Positions 33,060 to 43,663 of a DNA stretch of 64,000 nucleotides are shown here, in pieces. Made by a program: the position numbers and the translations under genes. The DNA lies in NCBI GenBank assembly GCA_028554645.1, contig JAQOOI010000052.1, forward strand, positions 1 through 64,000. The letters are read 5' to 3'. The stretch comes from Omphalotus guepiniiformis (Eukaryota > Basidiomycota > Agaricomycetes > Agaricales > Omphalotaceae). Below the pieces are notes generated by a model. It made no database searches. It had not been told where the DNA came from and saw only the letters and a list, made by a program, of their open reading frames with translations. How positions within the stretch are numbered: position 1 is the first letter of the stretch; each line of letters opens with the position of its first letter.

Positions 33060-34664
33060 CTACTGCAATCCAAGATCCTGCAAAGTAGGCAGCAGCCCAA
33101 GACCCATCTGCCATCGGGAACGCCTCCTAAGCTCTTCATCTTCAGACTGCTGCTTTGTGAGCCTAGCAAAAAAATTCTCCGCTGTCTGAAACCCATAATC
33201 AACCCACCGAAACAGCCCGCCGGCAGAAAATTGAGTAAACGAATATCGCCGTTCATGTTTTTGAACGCGGGTATTAGAGTGGCGACACACGGACGAGGGA
33301 ATGGCAATAACGGTGCCAGGAGGGAACTCGATGACTTTTTTCGCCTCCCAGAGAATGATATGCCCACCGGCCTTGTAATCATAGTTGCCTAGCGCCCAAA
33401 TGAAACAAGGGCCGAAGGGCAGATTCCCATAATCCTTGTGCGGAAGGCAAATGGTCTGGGGGCCGAAGTTGAAAGCGGCTGCAGAGAATACGCTGTTTTT
33501 GAAGGGTGGGATGAGAGTCTTGTCGCTGTCCAGGAGCCTTGAGAAATGATCCGCGTAGTATTGGAACAACCTGGGCATCCAACTCTTGAAAACACCTGAA
33601 AGCTGGTCAGCGATGGGAACGGACTGGAATATCGCTATGCTAACTGGTGGTAAACCCAGAAAGGCGTTCGAACGACCAATGGCTGGTCAACTTCTTCAGG
33701 ACTCTTGTGTTCGCTTTATTATGCAGCAGATTTCCCGGTTGCTGAAACGATGATAAGCTCATTATCAAATAGAAGGGAGCAGGGCGTACTGTTTGTCCTC
33801 CGCCGAATGAAATACCTGTGGAGAGGGCTGGAAACTCTCCGCGACGATGGACGTTCTGGTCCCTGCTGAACCTGCATTTCGAGCGTAACTTTTCCAACTC
33901 ATGCGCAGCTGCCTGGTGGCATTTGACCCACTCAGGATCTTTTGGATGGCCTATGACAAACGCGAATGCACGATTCTGCCCATCAACCAGTGGAACACAG
34001 GTTCTGAGAATGCACAGTGTGAGCATTTGATCAATACGAAAATCCAGGGTACGCACTCAGGATCCCAAGGTATCAATTCAAAATTGAACTTAGAGCGAGG
34101 CCCTACTACCTCGTGCAGCCAGTAAGCTTCATTGCCGAAATCAACATCTTCTAGATCGACGACTTTCTCCCGGCGGCCAATGTACGCAGTTGAAGCGACC
34201 GCGGCATCCTCACCCATTGAAAAAGGGGCGTGGTTGGGCTGCGCGTTCCTGATGTGTTTGTTGTCGGAGGGGGGGTATGAGGGAAGGCTAGCCGCATCCT
34301 TTGGTTTTTCGACCTCTCGCCTTCTCTTTCGGTTGTGCTTGCTTGCTGCCTTCGAACGCTCCCGTTTACGTGCCTTCGTCTTCGAGATATTCAGGGGCGG
34401 GCGGGGTTGCTCTTCTAAAGCGCGTAAAGCTGGGCTCGAGGGTACAGAGGAAGGCGGGGACGAAAGGGGGGACGAAGGGGGGGAAGCAAAGGGCGACAGT
34501 GGGTCTGCCGATGTAGGTGCGGGATCCAAATAATCAAGTTCGCCCTCGCACAATATGGATTGAAGGAGGGCGGAGGAGAAATCGTAGTCGTGTTGGATGA
34601 TATACGCGGATATCTTCAACTCCCGGCCGACCTCTTCAAAGCGCGTGAGTGAGGCGTACGTCAT
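33060..34664 (-). CDS. TET/JBP-family 2-oxoglutarate-Fe(II) dioxygenase
   Basis: Four exons: 34,664-34,057; 34,003-33,790; 33,741-33,645; 33,595-33,060, giving 484 residues, all junctions in frame. The first 150 residues are Ser/Pro-rich with a basic stretch (KARKRERSK, KHNRKRRRE) that could be a nuclear signal. Then come VDGQNRAFAFVIGHP, RRGEFPALSTGISFGGGQT and PGNLLHN, a block I associate with fungal TET/JBP proteins. The catalytic core is complete: FNFGPQTICLPHKDYGN (H359, D361), GPCFIWALGNYDYKAGGH, FPPGTVIAIPSSVCRHSN (H412) and ERRYSFTQ (R423, likely 2OG contact). The family oxidises 5-methylpyrimidines in DNA (for example 5mC to 5hmC); activity and preferred base are inferred. In basidiomycetes such genes are expanded and reported near or in transposons. 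No transposase lies next to this one. Confidence 0.85.
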
Positions 34665-34710
34665 GGAGTTGAGCGTGAAAGTTTAAGGCCATTGAAGACC
34701 AGGCGGCACG

Positions 34711-34860
34711 CCTTTCCCTCGCATTCCTGTGGCGCGAGTATTCAAGGATGGCGTACGCCCTGCCCTATGCATCCTCCAAAGGCGAGGAAAATGCGTTTGA
34801 CCCAAAGAACAGGCGTCGCGTCGTTCCTCGAATGCCCGTAGCACGAATAATCAAGGATGA
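34711..34860 (+). repeat. Two copies of a short PRxPVARxxKD-coding repeat
   Basis: 34,711-34,752 (CCTCGCATTCCTGTGGCGCG, then AGTATTCAAGGATGGC) and 34,823-34,860 resemble each other and the inverted copies at 53,111-53,206 and 53,282-53,377. The conserved peptide reading is PRIPVARVFKDG. Confidence 0.6.
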
Positions 34861-36121
34861 CATGCGCCGGCTGGTCCTCAAACAACTTTCAGGCGAATGG
34901 GGGGATTGGGGTGCTTACCCGTGTTCAGCTTCAACTTAATCCTCATTTTGTGACGATTGTGAAGGCAGCAAGTCGAGAAACTGAAAGATGGGTGAATGAA
35001 TAAGTGGCATTGTGCGTCATTATTCTGTACTAGTACTCGGTACTCAGCGCCCACCTTCGAAGCAGACGGCAGGAATGGCCCAATCTGATGTGATGCTTGG
35101 AGGCCAACAATCAGTTAATGGCAGCGAAATTGAATGGAGAACGCCGAGCTAACGTAAGTCCCGTCCCAGAGCAACCTGCCACCAAGTCAGACAACTTTGA
35201 CGAAGACACCGAATCCTTGTTGGTAGGAGTGAGATGGTGATCGCGTGCGGTCGGGACGGTTTAAGATAACGTGAGCCAAACGCGGTACGTTTTGTCAACA
35301 CGTACAAAGATTACTACCACAGCTTACGTCTTTCATCCATGTATATTGATGTACTCTCTTCTCGTCTGTGGTGCAATGAAATACTACTCGAGGCAAGGTT
35401 CTCCGTCCTTCACCAATTTCGCGCGACCTAACAAAATCTGCATTTAGCTGGATCTATCACACCCCCTACCCACTAGTAGAATGTCGAGCCAACAGTGCTA
35501 TGAAGGACGTTTGAACCCCTGTACAAAGTACGGACTGGCCGTACTTGCTTGTATACCGGTAAGTATCCTCCGTCTCTTTCAAAGTACAGAATACTCACTT
35601 GACTTATGCAGATGTAGTGTTCCGCTATGTTTTCAATATAATAATTATACTACAACGTTCCTTCTCAAAACGACTGTCGTTTCCTTTTGCATCGAAACGT
35701 CTAACTCATCACAGTTTTATCGAAACGTCTACTCACCATCCTCATAAATTACTGAACTCCGCTAAGAACTTATCGATACTGTTACATATCGCCCGGCTTC
35801 AGCTTCTGTTTGGTGTTCTTCCTGCCAGTGCAGTGCGCGCGTTCTCAACACACCGTAAGTACAGTCCTTTTAAACCACTAAAGTACGGAGATATGTTTTC
35901 TTCCCGTGTACCGCTAACACACTTAGTATCATCTTCCTCTTGGCCCATAGACCCGGTTTCAACATCTCTTTGGTTTTCCCTACAGTGCTCGCGCTCTTGA
36001 CACTACCACCGTAAGTACGTCCTTTTACGGTACTGACGTATGTTTCTTCCCGTGTACCACTAACGCTTCTAGTATCATCATACTCCTGGCGCCTATAGAC
36101 CCGACATCTGCGACCTCGTCA
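34861..36121. other. Upstream region of the third T5orf172 gene; no other gene supported
   Basis: It contains a ~153-bp tandem duplication just before the T5orf172 gene. Earlier frames (35,481-35,750) may be upstream exons of that gene but I could not join them. Confidence 0.4.
35831..36105 (+). repeat. ~153-bp tandem duplication
   Basis: Two diverged direct copies (about 35,831-35,983 and 35,984-36,105), each containing CAGTGC-CGCG, ACCGTAAGTAC, TTCTTCCCGTGTACC, TAGTATCATC and ATAGACCCG. The phase of the GTAAGT motifs suggests a duplicated exon-intron unit or leader. Confidence 0.65.
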
Positions 36122-36553
36122 ATGCCCGACTGTCCTGGGTACTTATATGTCTTCCAAATCGTTGGCACTCGGGGATTCAAGGTCGGACGAACCACGAACT
36201 TACGACGTCGAAAAGCCCAGTGGGCTCGACAGTGCCGAGGGCAGAAACACGCATGGCTTTACTCACTTTCAGCGAAAAGATACAAACGTGCCGGTGCGTC
36301 GTGATTAATCCGATTCCTCGATTTCTAACTCGTCTTCAGAATCAGTATGCCATTCCGAGCTACAACGTGTATGTCTGCGTCGTCCGCGCTTTCTCTGCGC
36401 TTATTGTATTGTATTTCATTTTTTTCCCTATGTTCGAGCTGACAGGATTTAGGTCATCGACGACATAACGAGATTTTTGAATTTGACGGGTCACCACGAG
36501 ATGTAATCAACAATATCATTCGCCCAATTATGAAGCGCGCCTGCTCTCTGTAA
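36122..36553 (+). CDS. T5orf172 / GIY-YIG-like mini-protein, third and diverged copy
   Basis: Exons 36,122-36,293, 36,340-36,405 and 36,453-36,553 give 112 residues. Intron positions and exon lengths 2 and 3 (66 and 101 nt) equal those of the TIR-borne copies. Motifs: GYLYVFQIVGTRGFKVGRTT, RRRKAQWARQCRGQKHAW, then VCLRRPRFL, CHRRHNEIFEF and NIIRPIMK. The N-terminus is 17 residues shorter than the TIR copies. It sits outside the element, 6.2 kb from its right end, with no CACTA end visible nearby. It could be an older relic of a related element arm or a host gene from which the TIR copies derive. Confidence 0.7.
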
Positions 36554-36868
36554 TTGTAAGTGTTCGTTCACTTCGTTTTTGCATACTTAGCCATTCTTTC
36601 AGTCTGTCGGTATCCGGAATATATTCGTCGTTGTAGTTTTGTAGTAATATATGATTTCATTCTGTTAACCGTACTACAGTAGATCAGTCTCGGAAATAAG
36701 TCCCGAACCTCCAGATTCGGCCACGACGATAATGGTTTTTCATCTCATCTCCGAACCATCTTCCGAGACATCTCAAATCCTAGATTATCATTACTGTATC
36801 GCCCATCGTTATCGACCCTGCCAAGAGACTAACACTTAACCACAACATCATACGAACGCTTTACCACA

Positions 36869-36928
36869 TTTACTACATATCTGACATCAAGCACTAGTCG
36901 AGCACTAGTCGAGCACTAGTCGAGCGCG
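36869..36928 (+). repeat. CTAGTCGAGCA-type dispersed repeat, copy 2 (three tandem units)
   Basis: Reads TTTACTACATATCTGACATC, then AAGCA followed by three CTAGTCGAGC(A) units. Same orientation as copy 1, opposite to copies 3 and 4. Confidence 0.8.
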
Positions 36929-37090
36929 TAGACAGCGCTGCGCACGGTGGCTGTGCAACAGATTTTGGGCCAACTCTCTTTTGCTCGCTGTGCTCACCAA
37001 CAAGACGGCGGTCTCATCTCGAGACTCCGGTTCATTAAGTGATGTAAACAGAAGCATGATACATCGGTAGAAGATACAGGATACGATATA

Positions 37091-39061
37091 TTACATGACA
37101 ACATCGTTAGGAACGGTCGCAGCTAACGAGCTAGAACTTGAATATCCACTATCTGTGGTAGGCAACTTCTCGATGACAGGCGTGGTGCTGATAATCGTTA
37201 CATCTAGCGAGCTAGAATATCCACTATCGGTGGCAGCAGGCAACTTCTCGGTGACAGTCGTGGTGCTGATAATCGTTACCGTCGTAGGCACGGTGACCGT
37301 CACGGATACCGGGTATCGCTCAGTGACCAAGCTGATAGAGTGGACAGGGTACCGCTCAGTAACCACACTGAAGCTTTGCTCAGTGACAGTAACAGTGGGG
37401 TAGAATTCGGAAGCTTTGGTAGCCGTAACAATCTCTGGGCCTGGGGCGCTAGAGACTGCATGGGGAGAAGCAAATCGGGACAGGGCGGGAACATAGACGA
37501 AAAACTGTACCCCTAGTCCAAGCGGATATACAGAGCCTTCAGCACTCCATATAAAGGCTTGTGAGTAGCGACTGAGCTAGAAATCGGAAATCCACATTGG
37601 GAAATAAGACTCGATATACAAAGGCACACTGTCTACATACCATGGAGTAGCCCATCATCAGGAAGATGACCGCAATTCCAATCCACCGCACACCAGTCCA
37701 GGTGACCGAGACACTACAGATCAGGTTTTCGTCCGATCTACCTTCAACACTGGAAGGGATTCTAGGTGCGTTGTATTTCTTCCTGAAAACCACGAGATCC
37801 GCCGGTTGATCCCTCGTAGAACCCGCAACAGCCACGAAATGGCAGGAGGGAAGAGTGTACGTCTTTGGCATGCAAATCAGTCACGCGAAGATCAATTTCG
37901 AATCCAAAGCAGCGACTCACATTGACGTACTGCACCAGTGCTTTTCGCGGATACTCCAAGCGCTGAATGCATTCACCTGACTGAACAGAGAATACCTCAA
38001 CGAAACCATGGTCTGTTCCAACCATTAACGTGTTACCCTCCTCTGCGAAAGCAACTTGCTTCGTGTTCCCTACAAGGGGTGCCTCCCCCTTAAATGTCAT
38101 AATGCGCTCTGAATTGCTGAGTTTGAGAAGCTCCGCATGTTGGCCAGTCCATGCGGCAAATACATCATTGCTTTCATCCACGGAGACGAAGTGCCTGTGG
38201 AGGTATGTCAGCAGACAAAGACCGTGAAAAACGAAAAGAGGCGCACATTTCTTTAGGCCCATTCTTTTTGACCCACGAGAAGTCGCCAGTCGACGCTTGC
38301 AATTGCAGGCTGGGGAATGATGAATACAGGGGCAAGCAGCAGGAAAATAACCTCACAAGCTTCCGCCGAACTTAGAGAAAGCGTACACGTTATGTGTACC
38401 TCGAGCAAACTTGACGATCCGAGGGAGAAAATCTTCAGGGAGCGTGACTTGAACGATGCTAGTGAGCTCGAGGGTGCTCGTGATTGTCCAAAGAGTGACC
38501 ACTCGGTCGCTACTTGAGGTGACAAGCCGCGCTTGATTACCGGAGGCCACCTTGGTGTCCGACACGTCAATAGACATGACTTGAGCACCGTTTTGGGCGA
38601 CCGATTGCCTGCCTGACGCTCGGAAGGTCTGCCCCGATAATACAAATGAGTACGGGCGTGGTCGGGGAGAAAACGAGGGAATACGAACATTTTGACGCTT
38701 GTCTTTAGACCATAGTGAAAGTTCACCAGCCATGCTTCCCGCGACAAATACGTGAGTATCGTTCGCCTCAAAGTACAACCAGGTGGAGGAGGAGTAGACG
38801 TGTTTTGCCTCTTTGGGCTCGTAGGGAAGATGGGGGGTGGGAACTGCTTTGAACGTCTGCATATCCCATATAGTGATGCCTCCATAACCTGTGGGTGGGG
38901 AGAATAAGTGAGCTGGAGTGCACGAATCGAACGCAAATGTGCATACCAGAAGCCGAGACAAAGGCACCGTCCGCAGAGAATGATACCGATTGAATGGCGT
39001 CCCGAGGACCAGAAAGAGTAGCAACTTGCTTGTAAGAACGCCTGAAGAAACGGGTCAACAT
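37091..39061 (-). CDS. WD40-repeat protein with C-terminal membrane segment
   Basis: Six exons: 39,061-38,947; 38,888-38,357; 38,309-38,247; 38,194-37,921; 37,862-37,641; 37,576-37,091, about 563 residues, every junction in frame. Blades visible: LSGPRDAIQSVSFSADGAFV / GGITIWDMQTF; WLYFEANDTHVFVAGSMAGE / LSLWSKD; RLVTSSSDRVVTLWTI; HFVSVDESNDVFAAWTGQ; QVAFAEEGNTLMVGTDHGFV. This is a WD40 propeller, a protein-interaction scaffold. Near residue 390, WIGIAVIFLMMGYSM is a probable membrane span, and the C-terminal 150 residues are Thr/Val/Ser-rich with a repeated VTIISTT-V-EKLP unit. A membrane-tethered scaffold is inferred. The gene lies between inverted CTAGTCGAGCA-type repeats (36,869 and 39,240). 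Confidence 0.75.
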
Positions 39062-39239
39062 TATAGTGGCTGGAATTCAGGGCGATGCTTGTTACGCCTC
39101 TTGAAGGAAAGTAGTACCTCTGCTTTATACATGGCCCTGTGGCTCAGAAACAAAGGAGTGGCGCCCTTCCTATCAGCTTACTTAATTAACATTAACATTG
39201 CCACGTAATTCGTAATTCGACTTGAAATTATACGGATTC

Positions 39240-39279
39240 AACTAGCGCTCGACTAGCGCTTGATGATAGTATCTGGTAG
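39240..39279 (-). repeat. CTAGTCGAGCA-type dispersed repeat, copy 3
   Basis: Reverse complement reads CATCAAGCGCTAGTCGAGCG followed by CTAGTT, preceded by CTACCAGATACTAT. It faces copy 2 across the WD40 gene. Confidence 0.7.
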
Positions 39280-41547
39280 TCAATCGCTGGTGCTGCTCCC
39301 ACAACTCTTGGCTTTCCCATATCCTCAGTGCATTCTGCAGATTTGGACCCACTATCTGATCAACAAGACCAGAAATCCTATTATTTCCACTTGATAGTTA
39401 TTCATTGCCCAAGTTCGCGCCAACAATCTGGCAGAACATCACCCTTCTCTTCCACCCGAGCTCGACTACTCGAGGGGCTTTTGGATGAACCTACTACTTT
39501 GCAATGGTATCAACTGATCTTCATACACCTACGATCGACTGCTGGACTCGTGCTCTACCACCTCAAGCAGATTTTTACAAAGGCCCAGATCTCAGTATAG
39601 TCGCGGAGCTACTGGCACCCAGACATTTTTGAAGATGTTTCTCTACAAGGCTGGTTTCATTCCAGCAATTCTGTGCCCCCTTACATCCCAGCCGTCCACG
39701 TTGCCGGGCACCAACCCATGTATTCTATAGATAAATATTTCATCGACTGGAATCCCCCCCCCTAACACCTTCATCCTCGCAGTCTTCCTGCGGGACGCTG
39801 GGTAGGCCATCTTCATGTTCGTCGAGGGAGTCCATGCGAGAGCCCTATCTTATCACGAGCTTGACCGATCTCAATAAAATTGGTGAGTCCGGAGTCTGCT
39901 GGTCTTACTAGTCAACCGTTCTGTGCATCACCTTCAATCAGCGCGTGAAATCACTTTGATTTTCGCACATTGGCATTTCCACCGACCAATCCCCAGGTAT
40001 CGAGTGATATAGTGTGGTGCCTGATAGTCATTGGTATGTTAAAATGGATCGAGTTTGTTTCGCGGAGGGCATATGTCGTGCCAAATCACCTATGTTCCAG
40101 ACTGAACAAGTCCGTTGCAGACCACCAAACTTCTTCCTTCATCAAGACCTCCCTAAGCTCCCTTAACACTTGAAAGCCTCCCGGCTTTTGACTGACTGCC
40201 AGAGCCCGGCTTTATCTTTTCCCGCGTTGGAGTGCATCTATAGCCGATAATGGAGCCCCCTAGCGTTTTGCAGCAATTGCCCTCGCTCCATTGGAATCAT
40301 TCGGCAATCTAGAACCTGAGTTCTCGTAGTCTACCAAGATCCTCCTTCAAGCCAAGTTTGGCGAGCGCTGAACCCAACCTAGCTTGAGAATGACGAGACA
40401 ACGGAGGGAGGGATAGGAGGAGGCTTTGATTAAACTTGCTTGAGGTCAGTCCTAACGTGCTTACTGGGCGAATTAGCATTGTCACTGGAGGTTTCGATTT
40501 CCTTCTTGCGGAGCTCGGTGCCCTTGAGCTAACCTCTCCACTCATAGCATCCAACACGATCATGAAGAGCCTTTTCCCTAAACTCTCTGTTCCGGCTCTA
40601 AACCCAGTAAGTGAGCACTAGAGCGCAAAACAGATCTTGCTCACTTACGGTTCACTTGAGGAACTTCAAGCCGCGCCAGTCGCAACGACCTGGGTTCAAT
40701 GGCGATAGGTTTCATGGTCGATAATTCGAAACCCTGCCAACCTTTCACCAGCCAATCTCAAGCGTCATCATACGTACAAGAGGCCTCACAACGCCAACTT
40801 GGGGCGGTACGAAGCCAAGCCGAAAAAGCAATACTTTTCACGCTCCATAAATGATCGGCGGCAATAGGAGGACGTGATGACTGGATTCTAAATACAGAGT
40901 ATGCAGTGCACTAATTAAGTATTCCCTACAATGCAGACCGGATGCGGACTGCCGATCTGCGCGCGCACGCGTACATGTGAAGGGCTCTCAAAGTACTAAT
41001 TCAGGTATCTATGTACATAAATACTCAGTACTCAGTGGTGGATTTGGAAATCGGAGGTGCGCTATCGTAAGTTGGCGATGTAGTAACCCTGACCCTGAAA
41101 TTGTTCTCTTCATTCACTTCTACATACACATGCTAGGAGTTACTTGGTTTTCAATGTTTTCAATATTGATATTCGTCTACGTCTATGAAAGACTAAGGTT
41201 GATAATCGACCTCGACGAACCGGACTGCAGTGTAGGTACTAGGGCAGGCCTCTACGCTTGCCGTGTCGGACCTTTAAATATATTGCTTTGTGATACAACT
41301 GAAGTGATGAGAATTGAGCCGCCCTATGTAGTAGACATCCATTTCAAAAGGTGAAGTTCAATCAATCAGCGCTTGCATTCAGATGGTAGAAGGGATTCCT
41401 CTCCTGGCCACCAGATCGAATATGGATTGGCCGGATTTATGATTATGCAAAGCAGCACGCAACTACTATTCCAACTTACTAAAAGGGTAGTGGAACGGAG
41501 TTTATAAAGGCGTCCAACTTGAACCTCAAATTTTGATATACAAAGCA
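39280..41547. other. No supported gene
   Basis: Frames of 60-125 codons (39,328-39,600; 40,309-40,621; 40,977-41,354) have no domain I recognise and no splice partners. The last ~200 bp should hold the WOPR gene promoter; I see no clear TATA box. Confidence 0.45.
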
Positions 41548-42901
41548 ATGGCAAGCAACCCTTGTTCCCCGACCCTAGTACCTCCCTCTGGCTATGTCGA
41601 AACTACGTCGGATGCATTGCGCTTGATAAATGCTGCGCGCAACGGTATTATACCACGCATAAGGCGCCGTTTGAACCACGAGGAGAGAAAGACCATGATT
41701 AAAAGCGGTGCCATTTTTATTTTTTGCGTGGAGGAGAGCGGAATAAGACGATGGACAGGTTAGTATGCGTTGCCGTTCGGTAGAGAGATCTTGCTCAAGG
41801 CCTTTGCAGACGAATTGCATTGGTACCCATCTGACACGATTGAAAATTTTACTGTGAGTGGTTCCAGAACATTCGAGTTGAGTTCCTCAAGGGGGTATCT
41901 TAGATATACCAGGAAAAAAATGAGTGTGTAGACTGGTGGTCACCAACCATTGGCCATTCTATGAACAAGCAATGGACCCTCAAACCAAATGGTCTAATCA
42001 AGAAGGTCAGCAGGAATGTAGCAAAATATTTGACTTTACTCCATAGTTTTTTAGATGTTCAAAGTTGCTGTTACCAACGGATCAAAACATGAGCATTTCC
42101 ACCTCATCTCATACTATACCAGTGAAGAAATTCAAGCTGGAAAGCTGACAGTAAGTGCTCTTTCCCATTGCATTATGATGTTGCCTTGATGGACACCGCA
42201 GCAACTCTCAACCTACCCGAATATTACAACGCTGGATCTGCCACTCCACATCTTCAAACTGCAACTTCTCCGCGTGCCGCCAAAAGTCGAAACCGGACCA
42301 GACGGAAGACTACACTTGTGAGTCGTCTTATGCAACCTTGTAGCCGTCTCAAAAATTCTTCAGCGCGCTGGAAGACAAAGGTGTTGCGGGATCCAAAGCG
42401 GAGGAGTATACTTACTGCACTCCAGATTACTCTCTTACCTCGCCAATGGATTCCCCCGTCCGAGTCAACCACATGGAAAGTTCCCCTATACCTTCAGGGC
42501 TTGTATGCTCTAATGGAAGCGGATGGTCAACATTCGAGTGGAGCGCACAGCGTCAAGACACCCCTTGGCCGCCCTTGTTCCCCACCAGCCTAAATTCTCT
42601 TCAGGACGGTGTTACCCCTCAGAATTCCTGGTCTCCAAATCCTACGCATCCTTCTGGTCCTCACTCTCCACGCTTCAATCCATGGTATGAAGCTAGTATC
42701 CCAGACCTTAATCTGACAGGCCGTGACGGCGTTGGCACGCACAATCCTCAGACCCACGCGGATGCAACTGCCGCGAGTGAGCTTGGTGGTATGCCACAGT
42801 ACTCTATGCACATTGGATACGCGAGGTTACACCAAATGCCGGACCATGGTACGCCCTGTCATCTCTCCAACATTTCTCAGATTACTAAATCTGAGACATA
42901 G
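41548..42901 (+). CDS. WOPR-domain (Gti1/Pac2 family) transcription regulator
   Basis: Six exons: 41,548-41,758; 41,810-41,853; 41,904-42,005; 42,055-42,150; 42,202-42,317; 42,364-42,901, giving 368 residues, all in frame. The WOPR domain covers residues about 15-150. WOPRa: ALRLINAARNGIIPRIRRRL, HEERKTMIKSGAIFIFCVEE, SGIRRWTDELHWYPS. WOPRb: LKPNGLIKKMFKVAVTNGSK, HEHFHLISYYTSEEIQAGKL. The family (Wor1, Gti1, Pac2, Ryp1) binds DNA in the nucleus and controls morphology, mating and sporulation switches in fungi. The C-terminal 200 residues are Ser/Pro/Asn-rich and look disordered, as is usual for the family. WOPR proteins are often larger; this is a short member. Targets cannot be inferred here. 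Confidence 0.85.
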
Positions 42902-43663
42902 AATGAGGATGCCATTGTCGTCTAGTATTCTAAGATGTATATATATATCGCAGGTAGTGAATAACGCCAAATGTACTTGCGCCATGTACATATGCCTGGC
43001 CAGATGAACGTGATTCAGGCCGTTGCCCCATTGTTGTTGCATTTGTTAAACAGAAAGGCTGCGGGAGTGCCAAATAAGTCAATTAATTCTACAAAACGGG
43101 AGTGTCACCCCTTATAAAATGGGAATACCACTCAGCGTGAGGGAGTTTACCGCTGGCTTCACCTTGAATATTGAATACTCACTCGCAGCGGCCAGTAACC
43201 GAATACGAGATGAAATTTCTGCCTAGGGACCGTACCGTAATACACCTCCTTTCCTCCTTCCTTCCATAGTCGAGCGCTATTCGAGCTAACTTGGGGCGCG
43301 TTTGGCGTTATCGTGATTAGCATCGCAGCGTCCTATTGTATCATGAAGCTACGGACGATGATACGCAATGTCGCCTTCAAATGGTGGTGTGGCGAACTTA
43401 TACGCATCGCTACCGCTCGGTTAGCATACCAGCGTGCACTAGTCGATCAGAGAAAAGGCCTGGAGGACACAACACGACGATGCACTGAACTATTAAAGGT
43501 CTAACACAGCTGTTGAATGGCGCTGCTCCGGATTCTCAGTTGAAAGTTTCCTGTTCGTCGAAAACGCAGCGTAGTCGACCGTGGCAGTCGATGAGTTATG
43601 TCATTCAAGCAAGTCATCGTGCTGACGTCATCGCGAAGCCCTCTTTCAAACGTTTAAACTTCT
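42902..43663. other. Intergenic
   Basis: A 62-codon frame at 43,313-43,504 (ATG, with RATARLAYQRALVDQ-like helix) is too short to support. A weak CGAGCGCTATTCGAGC stretch at 43,267-43,285 resembles the core of the CTAGTCGAGCA-type repeat. Confidence 0.4.
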
